A DNA stretch of 64,000 bases, from contig NZ_MOBR01000009.1 in the NCBI RefSeq assembly GCF_003732705.1, forward strand, positions 624,401-688,400, written 5' to 3'. Below are positions 9,806 to 19,116 of this stretch, one piece after another; the stretch's first letter is position 1; each line of letters begins with the position of its first letter. A program made the position numbers and the translations under genes. Under the pieces are notes generated by a model, which was not told where the DNA came from, ran no database searches, and saw only the letters and a program-made list of their open reading frames with translations. This stretch comes from Pseudomonas frederiksbergensis. Lineage in GTDB: Bacteria > Pseudomonadota > Gammaproteobacteria > Pseudomonadales > Pseudomonadaceae.

Positions 9806-9900
9806 TTGTGGGAGCGGGCTTGCTCGCGAAGGCGGAGTGTCAGTCACTAACGCTGTTGGCTGACACACCGCTTTCGCGAGCAAGCCCGCTCCCACAGGGG
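9806..9900. repeat. REPIN-type inverted repeat, copy 2
   Basis: It has the same architecture as copy 1: TTGTGGGAGCGGGCTTGCTC at the left and GAGCAAGCCCGCTCCCACA at the right, with inner GGAGTGTCAG and CTGACACACC arms. It lies between the divergent promoter area of the monooxygenase operon and the 3' end of the peroxiredoxin gene. Confidence 0.9.
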
Positions 9901-9924
9901 ATGCAAGCGAAACGGTGCGGCGGA

Positions 9925-10578
9925 TTACTTCGGTTGCGCCACCGTGCGCAGATACGGTTTCACCGTCCTGAAGCCGTCCGGGTATTTCTTGCGGGCGTCT
10001 TCATCGGACACTGAAGTCGGGATGATCACGTCTTCACCCGGACGCCAGTTCACCGGGGTGGCAACGGTGTGCTTGGCGTTCAATTGCAGGGCATCGAGCA
10101 GTCGCAGCACTTCGTCGAAATTGCGCCCGGCGCTCATCGGGTAGATCAGCATCGCCTTGACCTTCTTGTCCGGGCCGATGATGAACACTGAGCGCACGGT
10201 GGCGTTGTCCACTGCCGTGCGATTACCGCCGCTGGCGTTCGGGTGAATCATGTCGTAGAGCTTGGCCACCACCAGGTTTTCGTCGCCGATCATGGGGTAG
10301 TTGACCGCATGGCCCTGGGTTTCTTCGATGTCCTTGGCCCAGCTCGCATGGTTGCTGACCGGGTCGACGCTGAGGCCGACCACCTTGGTATTGCGCTTGT
10401 CGAACTCAGGCTTGAGGCCGGCCATGTAACCGAGTTCAGTGGTGCACACGGGGGTGAAGTCCTTGGGGTGCGAGAACAGAATCGCCCACTTGTCGCCGAT
10501 CCATTCGTGGAAATGCAGGGTGCCTTCGGTGCTTTCGACGGTAAAGTCCGGTGCTTCGTCGCCAATGCGGATTGCCAT
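9925..10578 (-). CDS. lsfA: 1-Cys peroxiredoxin, LsfA/Prx6 type
   Basis: A 217-residue peroxiredoxin. The peroxidatic site is PVCTTE (Cys45), preceded by FSHPKDFTP; no second resolving Cys motif is present, and the length and long C-terminal domain fit the Prx6 subgroup. It reduces hydroperoxides. In pseudomonads LsfA is known as a sulfate-starvation-induced protein, which fits the sulfur-related neighbours on both sides. AAGGAGAACGAAC precedes the ATG, a strong ribosome binding site. It appears to be transcribed alone. Confidence 0.92.
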   Translation of the reverse strand: MAIRIGDEAPDFTVESTEGTLHFHEWIGDKWAILFSHPKDFTPVCTTELGYMAGLKPEFDKRNTKVVGLSVDPVSNHASWAKDIEETQGHAVNYPMIGDENLVVAKLYDMIHPNASGGNRTAVDNATVRSVFIIGPDKKVKAMLIYPMSAGRNFDEVLRLLDALQLNAKHTVATPVNWRPGEDVIIPTSVSDEDARKKYPDGFRTVKPYLRTVAQPK

Positions 10579-10684
10579 GTTCGTTCTCCTTACTGTGAGT
10601 TCTCAGGGAAGCTCAACGGCGTTCAGGAACTGCGTTGAACCTGTCGACGCGAAACAGTATAGGAGACGGTTCAAGACATGCCGG

Positions 10685-11662
10685 TTACCGCCCGCCCTTT
10701 CGCGATTGCCCGTCGGAGAATGCATTGCGGTACGCCTGTGGGCTGGTTCCGACAACGCGTCGAAAGTGTTCCCGCAGGGAGGTTGGAGAACCGAATCCGG
10801 CTTTTACCGCGACCTGCTCAACGGACATCTGCGTGGTTTCCAGGATGCATTGCGCTCGCCTGACCCGCGCGTGCAATAGCCATTGCAACGGCGTAACGCC
10901 CAGTTGTTCGCGAAAGCGCCGGCTGAGGGTTCGGGTGCTGATCGAGGCTTGGTCGGCCATTTGCTCCAGGGTCAACGGCTGATCCAGTTGTTGCTCGATC
11001 CACTGCTGTAGCTGCTGCAACGTGCCGGTTGATTCGATGGGCTCGTGAACGATGAACTGCGCTTGTCCGCCCGCCCGCTCCAGGGGCATCACCGCCAGGC
11101 GAGCCGTGTCCGCAGCCACCACGGCACCATGGTCTTGCCTGATCATGTGCAAGCACAAATCCAGACCGGCAGACGCGCCCGCCGAGGTCAGTACCTGCCC
11201 GTTATCGATAAACAGCACATTGGGGTCGACGGTAATGGCGGGATATTGCGCAGCGAGCGCGGACGCTGCCATCCAATGGGTCGTTGCGCTTAATCCGTCG
11301 AGCAAACCACTGGCGGCCAGGATGAACGATCCCGTACACACAGACGCGATCCTCGCACCCGCGTCGGCGGCTGCCTTCAACGCGTCTAAAAGTGCCTTGG
11401 GTATCGGCGCGGCAATATCAACCAGACCGGGCACGATGACGGTATCGGCGTTGATCAGGTCGTTCAAATCCCACTTCACTTGCAGGTCGAAATGTTCCGT
11501 CCTGACCACCCGCGACTGGGCGCAGACCATCACTTGATAAGCGCGCTGCGCGCCTCCCAGGCGAACACGCTCGAACATTTCAATCGGCAGGGTCAGGTCA
11601 AATGCGACCACGCCATGGAACGCGAGAATCGCGACTTTATGGGGTTTGGGTTGGGGTGACAT
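10685..11662 (-). CDS. GlxA/FtrA-type AraC-family regulator with DJ-1/PfpI domain
   Basis: A 325-residue protein with an N-terminal class I amidotransferase-like (DJ-1/PfpI) domain, including the elbow ASVCTGSF, and a C-terminal AraC double helix-turn-helix (STRTLSRRFREQLGVTP and VAVKAGFGSPTSLREHF). Such proteins are transcription factors with a presumed ligand pocket. It is transcribed away from the small membrane-protein pair that starts at 11769 and may regulate it across the 106-bp intergenic gap. The ligand is unknown. Confidence 0.88.
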   Translation of the reverse strand: MSPQPKPHKVAILAFHGVVAFDLTLPIEMFERVRLGGAQRAYQVMVCAQSRVVRTEHFDLQVKWDLNDLINADTVIVPGLVDIAAPIPKALLDALKAAADAGARIASVCTGSFILAASGLLDGLSATTHWMAASALAAQYPAITVDPNVLFIDNGQVLTSAGASAGLDLCLHMIRQDHGAVVAADTARLAVMPLERAGGQAQFIVHEPIESTGTLQQLQQWIEQQLDQPLTLEQMADQASISTRTLSRRFREQLGVTPLQWLLHARVRRAQCILETTQMSVEQVAVKAGFGSPTSLREHFRRVVGTSPQAYRNAFSDGQSRKGGR

Positions 11663-11768
11663 GGCTGTATTTCACTTGGCTGGAATCCGTCGATGATTGG
11701 CATTTTAGCCAATTGGCGCGATGGCACAAGGTCGACATACTCCAGCCCCGCTTTGGAGAAATCTACCC

Positions 11769-12125
11769 ATGACGAATGACCTGACTTCGCGATCCCTTGG
11801 CACCCTGCGGCAGTTGCGCTACGCCGCCATTCTGGAAGGCAGCACATTGGCCCTCCTGCTTGGCGTCGCGGTTCCGCTCAAGCACGTCTTTGATTGGCCT
11901 GCGGCGGTGCAGGTCATCGGTCCGCTACATGGCTTGGTGTTTTTGCTTTATGGCTGGTTGGTGACCACCGCAGCGGCAGGCGAAAAATGGAAGAGAAGTG
12001 ACCTGGCTCGCGCGCTGGTCTCGGCGCTGATACCGCTCGGTGGTTTTTTCGCCGCCCGCTATTTTCGCCAGCAAGAAAAACAGCTTCATGGGCAGAACGG
12101 CCCCGTTGAGCAACCCACGCAATGA
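11769..12125 (+). CDS. DUF3817-family small membrane protein
   Basis: A 118-residue protein with about three hydrophobic segments and the motif RYAAILEGSTLALLLG near its start, then GPLHGLVFLLYGWL, both characteristic of DUF3817 integral membrane proteins. The ATG at 11769 is chosen because the family begins close to the LRxLRxAAxxEG motif; an earlier in-frame start at 11721 would add an unrelated leader. Its last four bases (ATGA) overlap the start of the next gene. The function is unknown. Confidence 0.75.
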   Translation: MTNDLTSRSLGTLRQLRYAAILEGSTLALLLGVAVPLKHVFDWPAAVQVIGPLHGLVFLLYGWLVTTAAAGEKWKRSDLARALVSALIPLGGFFAARYFRQQEKQLHGQNGPVEQPTQ

Positions 12126-12550
12126 CTTATCTGTTGATCAAGTCCCTGCACGTCTGCGCGGTCCTGTTTTGGATCAGCGGAATGTTTCTGCAGTCATTGT
12201 TGCTGCTCGCGGGTCGCAACCTGTCCGGGCCGCTATTACCCCTGGAACTGTCGCGCCTGCGCATGCTTCGTCGATGGTGTCGCGGCATGACGGTTCCGGC
12301 GATGGCACTCACATGGCTAAGCGGCCTGACCATCGCGACGCTCGGTGGTTGGGTGGGCGAGCATTGGTTGCTCCTCAAGTTTGCGTTTGTCGTGGCGCTT
12401 TCAGCGATGCATGGTTGGCTCTCGGGCTCACTGCGGCGACGATTGGAATGCCCGACCGAAGCCCCCTCCTCCAACCTGACCATCGTGTTGCCGAGTCTGC
12501 TGGTGATGACGTGCGCTATCGTTTTTCTAGTCATCAACAAGCCGTTTTGA
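12122..12550 (+). CDS. Small CopD/HemJ-like membrane protein
   Basis: A 142-residue hydrophobic protein with about four membrane segments. The N-terminal LIKSLHVCAVLFWISGMF resembles the first helix of CopD/HemJ-type proteins, with a His in the membrane. It is co-translated with the DUF3817 gene through an ATGA overlap. I cannot assign a function; the resemblance is at the level of topology and one helix. Confidence 0.65.
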   Translation: MTYLLIKSLHVCAVLFWISGMFLQSLLLLAGRNLSGPLLPLELSRLRMLRRWCRGMTVPAMALTWLSGLTIATLGGWVGEHWLLLKFAFVVALSAMHGWLSGSLRRRLECPTEAPSSNLTIVLPSLLVMTCAIVFLVINKPF

Positions 12551-12561
12551 TGAGGCCGACC

Positions 12562-13395
12562 TTAAAACGGCGCATCCCCTAAAATCGTCGCCCGATGCAT
12601 GACACGCCTGTTGGGACGGTAGTCATCGATGGCGTAGTGCTGGGTGATGCGGTTATCCCAAAAGGCCACGTCATTGGCTTTCCACTGCCAGCGAACCGTA
12701 AATTCGGGGCGGCTCACATGACTGAACAACAGGGTCAATAGCGCGTCACTTTCCTTCGCTTCAAGTTCATTGATGCGCGTGGTGAAGCCTTCATTGACGA
12801 ACAGTGCCTTGCGGCCCGTAGCGGGATGCGTCCTGATGACCGGATGAGAAAGCGGCGGATGATCCTTCCGGGCATTTTCATAGCGTTCCAGCGCCTCGGG
12901 GGTGCTGCCGAACCGCTCAGTGGGAAATGACTTGGTCAGTTCGTGAGTCGCGGTCAGGCCATCAAGCAGTTGCTGGATGGGCGCGGACAAGGCTTCGAAC
13001 GCCGCTACGCCATTGGCCCACAACGTATCGCCACCAAAGACAGGCACTTGCCGGGCGGCCAGCACAGAGCCCATCGCCGGTTCGGCGAGAAAGGTCACGT
13101 CGGTGTGCCAGATGGCATTGTCCCGCACGTCGGTGACGGCGGTATCGATCAACAGCAGCTCCGGATGTTGATCGACATGCGGATAAATCGGGTGCCGGTG
13201 CAGATCGCCGAAACGCGCGGCAAACCTCACGTGTTCGGCGGGCGTTATCGCCTGGTTGCGAAAGAACAACACCTGATGCTGCAGCAACGCGTGCTCGACC
13301 CAGTGATGCTGTTCATCACTCAAGGGCCGGGTCATGTCCAGTCCTTCAACCTCGGCGCCGATGGTGGGGCCGAGGGGGCGAAGAGTAAGGCTCAT
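12562..13395 (-). CDS. TauD/TfdA-family Fe(II)/2-oxoglutarate dioxygenase
   Basis: A 277-residue dioxygenase. The iron triad is visible as WHTD (His97, Asp99) and a distal His in ITQHYA, followed by the 2-oxoglutarate-binding Arg in NRRVMHR. Overall it reads like taurine dioxygenase, which releases sulfite from taurine or other sulfonates. It lies 2 bp downstream of a TauA-like binding-protein gene, so the pair forms an operon. No permease or ATPase (tauBC) lies between or beside them. Taurine or a related alkylsulfonate is the most likely substrate. Confidence 0.87.
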   Translation of the reverse strand: MSLTLRPLGPTIGAEVEGLDMTRPLSDEQHHWVEHALLQHQVLFFRNQAITPAEHVRFAARFGDLHRHPIYPHVDQHPELLLIDTAVTDVRDNAIWHTDVTFLAEPAMGSVLAARQVPVFGGDTLWANGVAAFEALSAPIQQLLDGLTATHELTKSFPTERFGSTPEALERYENARKDHPPLSHPVIRTHPATGRKALFVNEGFTTRINELEAKESDALLTLLFSHVSRPEFTVRWQWKANDVAFWDNRITQHYAIDDYRPNRRVMHRATILGDAPF

Positions 13396-13397
13396 GC

Positions 13398-14384
13398 TTA
13401 CTCCCCGATAAACTTGTCACTGACGAAGGCGGAATAGTCAGGCAAGACCTTTTCAATTTTCCCCTGCTCTTTCAGAAACTCGGCGGTTTTGCCGATTTCG
13501 CTCGCGGTACCACCGGCGAGAAATTGTGCGGTTTTCTGTTCTGAAGCCGTCGGGAAATAGGAACCGTCGAGCAGCTCTGGAATATCCGCCGCATTGGCGC
13601 CAGTGAGCCGGGCAATGCTCTTCACCGGTTCAGACGTAACGGTCCAGTCCTTTTTGTGTGCGGAGTAGTCGGCAATCGCGGCCAGGCTGACTTTGGCAAA
13701 ATCGGCGACGACCTTCGGGTTCTTTTCCGCGAAGTCTTTGCGAGCGACCCACACTTCAAAGGTCGGGGCGCCCCAATTTGACACTTCAGCCGCGTCGGTC
13801 AGGATTTTGCCGGTCTTGCGAATTTCACCCAGTGCAGGCGACCAGGTAAAGGCACCGTCGATGTCGCCACGGCTCCAGGCGGCGGTAATCTGCGCCGGCG
13901 TCAGGTTGATGATGTTGACTTTGCGCGGGTCCAGGTTCCAATGTTTCAGCGCCCCCAGCAGGCTGTAATGGGAGGTTGAAACGAATGGCACCGCGATGGT
14001 TTTGCCGACCAGGTCCCCAGGCGTCTTGATGCCACTGCCATCGCGCACGACCAAGGCTTCGGAGCTACGAATCTGCGCGCTGACAATGAACGCCACGAGC
14101 GGCATGTTTCGCGACGCCGCAGCCGCCAGCGGGCTTGAACCCAGGTTGCCGATCTGCACATCCCCGGAAGCCATGGCCGCCAGAACCGCCGGGCCTGCGT
14201 CGAACTTGCGCCAGTCAATTTTCTCGCCGATACCTTTCTCATATTCCCCATCCGCAATCGCGCGTTTGATGGGGTCGATGCCATTGATGTAGCCAATGGT
14301 CAGGTCGGCGCTGTGCGCATTAAAAGAAAGTACAGCGAGCCCCAAAGCCGAGATGAGTGATCTGGCTTGTTTCAGCGTTTTCAT
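13398..14384 (-). CDS. Taurine/sulfonate ABC transporter substrate-binding protein (TauA-like)
   Basis: A periplasmic binding protein of 328 residues. The start at 14384 gives a typical signal peptide (basic MKTLKQAR, hydrophobic core, cleavage after AHSA). AGGAATCC precedes the ATG. The mature part has the SsuA/TauA-like segments [29 protein letters not shown] and [17 protein letters not shown]. It should deliver a sulfonate to an ABC permease, but the permease and ATPase genes are not in this window. The 150 bp upstream are strongly AT-rich (about 14458-14505) and probably hold the promoter. Confidence 0.87.
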   Translation of the reverse strand: MKTLKQARSLISALGLAVLSFNAHSADLTIGYINGIDPIKRAIADGEYEKGIGEKIDWRKFDAGPAVLAAMASGDVQIGNLGSSPLAAAASRNMPLVAFIVSAQIRSSEALVVRDGSGIKTPGDLVGKTIAVPFVSTSHYSLLGALKHWNLDPRKVNIINLTPAQITAAWSRGDIDGAFTWSPALGEIRKTGKILTDAAEVSNWGAPTFEVWVARKDFAEKNPKVVADFAKVSLAAIADYSAHKKDWTVTSEPVKSIARLTGANAADIPELLDGSYFPTASEQKTAQFLAGGTASEIGKTAEFLKEQGKIEKVLPDYSAFVSDKFIGE

Positions 14385-14538
14385 TGTTTTGGATTCCTGA
14401 GCAGATAGGCTTTGACGGCGCAATTTTCGACTTCAGAGGCGTCGATCTGCTTAGAGGATAATGATCTATAAAATTTAATATAAATAATGTTATGGAATTA
14501 GCTTAGACGACTTGAAACGTTCACCAAGGCTGAACGCG

Positions 14539-14595
14539 TTACTTCAATCCATCCCCGGCAATCATCTCTTTCATGATCTCGGAAGCGCCACCCAA
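14539..14595 (-). pseudogene. Remnant of an acyl-CoA dehydrogenase C-terminus
   Basis: On the minus strand a frame ending in TAA at 14539-14541 reads LGGASEIMKEMIAGDGLK. The GGASEIMKEMIA block is the conserved end of many acyl-CoA dehydrogenases (GGxSEIMKEIIARGL). Upstream the same frame runs into the AraC gene coding sequence in a different phase, so only about 20 codons survive. It looks like a scar left when the hydroxyproline regulator region was joined to an older locus. The identification rests on one short motif. Confidence 0.5.
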
Positions 14596-14602
14596 GGCGT
14601 CC

Positions 14603-15361
14603 TTACCGGAAATCTCCGGTGGCCTGCCGATACTGGCGCGGGGTGAATCCGGTCAACGCCTTGAACTGGCGGGTGAAAGCGCTGTGGTCGGTATAGCCGC
14701 ACTGCAACGCGACGTCGGTGATGGGGATGTCGGTGTGCAGCAAACGATGCGCGTGTTCCAGGCGAATCTTTTGAATCATCTGCCGTGGCGTCAGGTGGAA
14801 TACTCGCTTGCAGTACCTTTCCAGTTGCGCCACGGAAATGCCGGCGATCCGCGTCAGTTCGACCAGGGTGACACGTCGATTGAAATGCGCGCGAATGTAG
14901 TCGTCTACGGCAGCCAGACGCTGATAGGCCGGGTGCGTATCGCTGGCCGATTGCAGGTCCACAGAGATCCCGGCCAGGCCGATGATTGCACCGTTGCGGT
15001 TGTACAGCGGGCGTTTGTGCGTCAGGCACCAACCGGGCTCGCGGCTGCCGTACAAGTGCAATTCCAGTTGATCTTCCAGGACCAGGCCGTGCTCCAGGAC
15101 ACGTCGATCCTGTTCGGTGTAGCCCGGCCCCAATTGCGCTGGAAAGACCTCGGCGCTGGTTTTGCCCAGCAGCTGTTTCAAGCCACAGCGCTGGACCAGG
15201 GCGAGGTTGGCCATGACGTAGCGCGCCTGAACGTCCTTGATAAAGATCGCGGCATTCGGAATCACGTCCAGCATCGGCAACAGCGGTGCCACGCCGGCCA
15301 TCAGCTCTTCGATGGTATCTGCGTTCCCCTGGCACAGCATCGCCAACGCACCCTGAGTCAT
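14603..15361 (-). CDS. PAS-containing AraC-family regulator, likely of hydroxyproline genes
   Basis: About 252 residues. The N-terminal half is PAS-like (IPNAAIFIKDVQARYVMANLALV, then an EVFP and PLYNRNGAIIGLAGISVD stretch). The C-terminal half is an AraC DNA-binding domain (GISVAQLERYCKRVF and DVALQCGYTDHSAFTRQFK). The ATG at 15361 has GAGAGGGTGAG upstream; a GTG at 15370 is the alternative. It is transcribed divergently from the hydroxyproline operon that starts at 15551, so it is the obvious candidate activator. Its last bases overlap the acyl-CoA dehydrogenase remnant in another frame. Confidence 0.85.
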   Translation of the reverse strand: MTQGALAMLCQGNADTIEELMAGVAPLLPMLDVIPNAAIFIKDVQARYVMANLALVQRCGLKQLLGKTSAEVFPAQLGPGYTEQDRRVLEHGLVLEDQLELHLYGSREPGWCLTHKRPLYNRNGAIIGLAGISVDLQSASDTHPAYQRLAAVDDYIRAHFNRRVTLVELTRIAGISVAQLERYCKRVFHLTPRQMIQKIRLEHAHRLLHTDIPITDVALQCGYTDHSAFTRQFKALTGFTPRQYRQATGDFR

Positions 15362-15550
15362 CAGTCTCACCCTCTCGATTTATCCGTCAGATTGCCCCGT
15401 GGCGAGAGCAGTGTCGAGCCTGGCTGCATTGTGCTGATTTCGTCATCCACACCCACGCAAAACATCAATCGCCAGCCTGCGGACACGTTCACTCTATGGC
15501 CATTGCATGCACACCTGCCTATCCAATAACCCACAAGAAGGCGCGAAACC

Positions 15551-17185
15551 ATGTCAGGCAAAGGCAAGTTCAAACGGCAACTTTCGTTGATGGACCTAAC
15601 GTTTATCGGGCTGGGGGCCATCTTCGGCTCGGGCTGGTTATTCGCCGCCAGTCACGTTTCCGCCATTGCCGGACCGGCAGGGATTTTCTCCTGGTTGCTG
15701 GGCGGTTTTGCGGTCCTGCTGCTGGGCATTGTTTACTGTGAATTGGGCGCCGCGCTGCCCCGTGCCGGGGGTGTGGTGCGTTATCCGGTGTATTCCCATG
15801 GCCCGCTGCTCGGCTACTTGATGGGCTTCATCACACTGATCGCCTTCACCAGCCTGGTAGCGATCGAAGTGGTCGCCTCTCGTCAATACGCCGCCGCGTG
15901 GTTTCCCGAGTTGACCAAGGCCGGTTCCAGCGACCCGACGATCATCGGCTGGCTGATGCAATTCGCCCTGCTCTGCCTGTTCTTCGTGCTCAACTACCGC
16001 AGCGTGAAGACCTTCGCCATGGCCAATAACCTGGTCAGCGTGTTCAAGTTCATCGTCCCGCTGCTGGTGATCGGTGTGCTGTTCACCTTTTTCAAACCGG
16101 CCAACTTCCAGGCCCAGGGCTTCGCGCCCTTCGGCCTTTCGGGTGTCGAGATGGCGGTTTCCGCCGGCGGTGTGATCTTCGCTTATCTCGGGCTGACACC
16201 GATCATCTCGGTGGCCAGCGAAGTGAAGAATCCGCAGCGGACCATTCCGATTGCGCTGATCCTGTCCGTGCTGCTGTCCACGCTGATTTATGTGCTGGTG
16301 CAGGTCGCCTTCCTCGGCGGCGTGCCCACTGAGATGCTGGTCAACGGCTGGGCCGGCGTGGCCAAGGAACTGGCGTTGCCTTATCGCGATATCGCCCTGG
16401 CCCTGGGCGTGGGTTGGCTGGCGTATCTGGTGGTCGCCGACGCGGTGATCTCCCCCAGCGGTTGCGGCAACATCTACATGAACGCCACACCGCGAGTGAT
16501 CTACGGTTGGGCGCAAACCGGCACCTTCTTCAAGATCTTCACCCGCATCGATGAAAAGTCCGGCATCCCGCGCCCGGCGCTGTGGCTGACCTTTGCTCTG
16601 TCGGTGTTCTGGACCCTGCCCTTTCCGTCGTGGGAAGCGTTGATCAACGTCGTCTCCGCCGCGCTGGTGTTGAGTTACGCCGTCGCGCCGGTGTCCGTCG
16701 CGGCCCTGCGCCGCAATGCACCGGATATGCCGCGGCCGTTCCGGGTCAAGTGGATGGGCCTGCTCGGTCCGCTGTCGTTCATCATCGCGGCGCTGATCGT
16801 CTACTGGTCGGGTTGGGACACCGTGTCCTGGCTGCTCGGCCTGCAGATCCTGATGTTCGTCGTGTACCTGTTGTGCGGCCGTTTTGTGCCCACCAACCAC
16901 CTGAGCCTGACCCAACAAGTGCGCTCATCGGCGTGGCTGATCGGCTTCTATGCCGTGACCATCGTCCTGTCGAAACTCGGCAGTTTCGGCGGCCTGGGCG
17001 TGCTCAGCCATCCCTTCGACACCCTGGTCGTGGCGGTCTGCGCGATGGGGATCTATTGCTGGGGCGCGGCGACCGGCGTACCGGCGCATCTGGTACGCCT
17101 GGAATCCGAGGACGATGAAAGCGAAGCCGATTCGACCCTCGCCAACACCGCCCCACGCCAGCGCCCTGCACCTGCGCACGTCTAA
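15551..17185 (+). CDS. APC-family amino acid permease (probable hydroxyproline uptake)
   Basis: A 544-residue polytopic protein with about 12-14 hydrophobic segments. The N-terminal [14 protein letters not shown] is the conserved APC motif in the first helix (substrate-backbone binding). It is the first gene of an operon followed 11 bp later by 4-hydroxyproline epimerase, so hydroxyproline or proline import is inferred from context. The soluble C-terminal tail is acidic (EDDESEAD). Confidence 0.87.
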   Translation: MSGKGKFKRQLSLMDLTFIGLGAIFGSGWLFAASHVSAIAGPAGIFSWLLGGFAVLLLGIVYCELGAALPRAGGVVRYPVYSHGPLLGYLMGFITLIAFTSLVAIEVVASRQYAAAWFPELTKAGSSDPTIIGWLMQFALLCLFFVLNYRSVKTFAMANNLVSVFKFIVPLLVIGVLFTFFKPANFQAQGFAPFGLSGVEMAVSAGGVIFAYLGLTPIISVASEVKNPQRTIPIALILSVLLSTLIYVLVQVAFLGGVPTEMLVNGWAGVAKELALPYRDIALALGVGWLAYLVVADAVISPSGCGNIYMNATPRVIYGWAQTGTFFKIFTRIDEKSGIPRPALWLTFALSVFWTLPFPSWEALINVVSAALVLSYAVAPVSVAALRRNAPDMPRPFRVKWMGLLGPLSFIIAALIVYWSGWDTVSWLLGLQILMFVVYLLCGRFVPTNHLSLTQQVRSSAWLIGFYAVTIVLSKLGSFGGLGVLSHPFDTLVVAVCAMGIYCWGAATGVPAHLVRLESEDDESEADSTLANTAPRQRPAPAHV

Positions 17186-17196
17186 AGGATAGGTTT

Positions 17197-18123
17197 ATGA
17201 AACTGGTTCACGTGATTGACTCCCATACCGGCGGCGAACCGACGCGCCTGGTGATCAAAGGCTTCCCGAAACTGCCCGGCCAGACCATCGCCGAGCAACG
17301 CGATGCCCTGCGCGATCAGCATGACCATTGGCGCCGTGCCTGCCTGCTGGAGCCCCGTGGCAATGATGTGCTGGTGGGCGCGCTGTATTGCGAACCGGTG
17401 TCGCCGGATGCGACGTGTGGCGTGATCTTTTTCAACAATGCCGGCTACCTCGGGATGTGCGGTCACGGCACCATCGGCCTGGTCAACTCGTTGCATTACC
17501 TGGGGCACATCACCCCCGGTGTGCACAAGATCGACACGCCTGTCGGCCCGGTCAGCGCCACGTTGCATGAAGACGGCACGGTGACCCTGCGCAACGTGCC
17601 CGCCTACCGTTATCGCCGACAAATAGCAGTCGACGTTCCGGGACATGGCCGCGTGTATGGCGATATCGCCTGGGGCGGGAACTGGTTCTTCCTGGTGTCC
17701 GATCACGGCCAGGCGTTGCAACTCGACAACGTCGAAGCCCTGACCGACTACACCTGGGCGATGCTCAAGGCCCTGGAGGCCCAAGGCATCCATGGCGAAA
17801 ACGGCGCGGTCATCGACCATGTCGAACTGTTTGCCGACGACGAACACGCCGACAGTCGCAACTTCGTCATGTGCCCCGGCAAAGCCTACGACCGCTCACC
17901 TTGCGGCACCGGCACCAGCGCCAAACTGGCGTGCCTGGCGGCGGATGGAAAACTGGCTGCCGGTGAGCCCTGGGTCCAGGCGAGCATCACCGGCAGCCAG
18001 TTCATCGGCAGTTACGAATGGGAAGGCGAGCGCGTCCGCCCGTTCATTACCGGCCAGGCCTTCATGACCGCCGACGCCACGCTGCTGATTGACGAACAGG
18101 ATCCCTTTGCGTGGGGCATTTGA
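17197..18123 (+). CDS. lhpA: 4-hydroxyproline 2-epimerase
   Basis: A 308-residue proline racemase-family enzyme. Both catalytic cysteines are present: GMCGHGT (Cys88) and SPCGTGT (Cys236). The starting [11 protein letters not shown] is typical of the family. The two-cysteine pair and the operon context support epimerization of trans-4-hydroxy-L-proline to cis-4-hydroxy-D-proline rather than proline racemization. AAAGGATAGG precedes the ATG. The next two genes encode the following two steps. The symbol follows the pseudomonad lhp naming and is by analogy. Confidence 0.9.
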   Translation: MKLVHVIDSHTGGEPTRLVIKGFPKLPGQTIAEQRDALRDQHDHWRRACLLEPRGNDVLVGALYCEPVSPDATCGVIFFNNAGYLGMCGHGTIGLVNSLHYLGHITPGVHKIDTPVGPVSATLHEDGTVTLRNVPAYRYRRQIAVDVPGHGRVYGDIAWGGNWFFLVSDHGQALQLDNVEALTDYTWAMLKALEAQGIHGENGAVIDHVELFADDEHADSRNFVMCPGKAYDRSPCGTGTSAKLACLAADGKLAAGEPWVQASITGSQFIGSYEWEGERVRPFITGQAFMTADATLLIDEQDPFAWGI

Positions 18124-18168
18124 GCCACCACGCGGCACTTCCCTCTCAATAAATCTGGAGTTAGCACA

Positions 18169-19116
18169 ATGAGCGACAACATTTTCACTGGCTGCATTCC
18201 TGCACTGATGACCCCGTGCACCGCCGAACGCAAACCGGACTTTGACAAGTTAGTGGCCAAGGGTCGCGAACTGATCGATATCGGCATGAGTGCCGTCGTG
18301 TACTGCGGTTCCATGGGCGACTGGCCGCTGCTGACCGAAGCCGAACGCCAGGAAGGTGTGGCGCGTCTGGTCGCCGCCGGTATTCCCACCATCGTCGGCA
18401 CCGGTGCCGTGAACAGCCGCGAGGCGGTTTCCCATGCGGCCCATGCGGCCAAAGTCGGGGCCCACGGCTTGATGGTCATTCCTCGCGTCCTGTCTCGCGG
18501 GGCCTCGGCAACCGCACAAAAAGCCCACTTCGCCGCCATCCTGCAAGCCGCGCCGAATCTGCCGTCGGTGATCTACAACAGCCCTTACTACGGCTTCGCC
18601 ACCCGCGCCGATTTGTTCTTCGAACTGCGCCGCGAGCACCCGAACCTGATCGGCTTCAAGGAGTTCGGTGGGGCGGCGGACCTGCGCTACGCCGCCGAAA
18701 ACATCACGTCCAAGGATGATGGCGTCACGCTGATGGTGGGTGTCGATACGCAAGTGGTCCACGGCTTCGTCAACTGCAACGCCACCGGCGCAATCACCGG
18801 TATTGGCAACGCACTGCCACGTGAAGTGCTGCAATTGGTGGCCCTGAGCAAGCAGGCGGCCACCGGTGATGCCAAGGCCCGGCGCCTGGCCAGGGAGCTG
18901 GAATCTGCCCTGTCGGTATTATCGTCCTTCGATGAGGGCTGCGACCTGGTGCTCTATTACAAGCACTTGATGGTGCTCAATGGCGACAAGGAATACACCC
19001 TGCATTTCAACGACACCGATGTGCTCAGCGATGCCCAGCGTCGTTACGCCGAGAACCAGTACGCGCTGTTCCGCCAGTGGTACAAAAACTGGTCGGCCGA
19101 GCAGAACAATGTCTGA
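18169..19116 (+). CDS. lhpC: 1-pyrroline-4-hydroxy-2-carboxylate deaminase (DapA family)
   Basis: A 315-residue DHDPS/NAL-family TIM barrel. The Schiff-base Lys is in LIGFKEFGG, the Tyr in VIYNSPYYG, and the early YCGSMGDWPLL replaces the usual GTTGE loop. In hydroxyproline catabolism this enzyme deaminates and dehydrates Pyr4H2C to 2-oxoglutarate semialdehyde. It sits between the epimerase and the D-hydroxyproline dehydrogenase genes. Its last eight bases overlap the next gene. Confidence 0.88.
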   Translation: MSDNIFTGCIPALMTPCTAERKPDFDKLVAKGRELIDIGMSAVVYCGSMGDWPLLTEAERQEGVARLVAAGIPTIVGTGAVNSREAVSHAAHAAKVGAHGLMVIPRVLSRGASATAQKAHFAAILQAAPNLPSVIYNSPYYGFATRADLFFELRREHPNLIGFKEFGGAADLRYAAENITSKDDGVTLMVGVDTQVVHGFVNCNATGAITGIGNALPREVLQLVALSKQAATGDAKARRLARELESALSVLSSFDEGCDLVLYYKHLMVLNGDKEYTLHFNDTDVLSDAQRRYAENQYALFRQWYKNWSAEQNNV

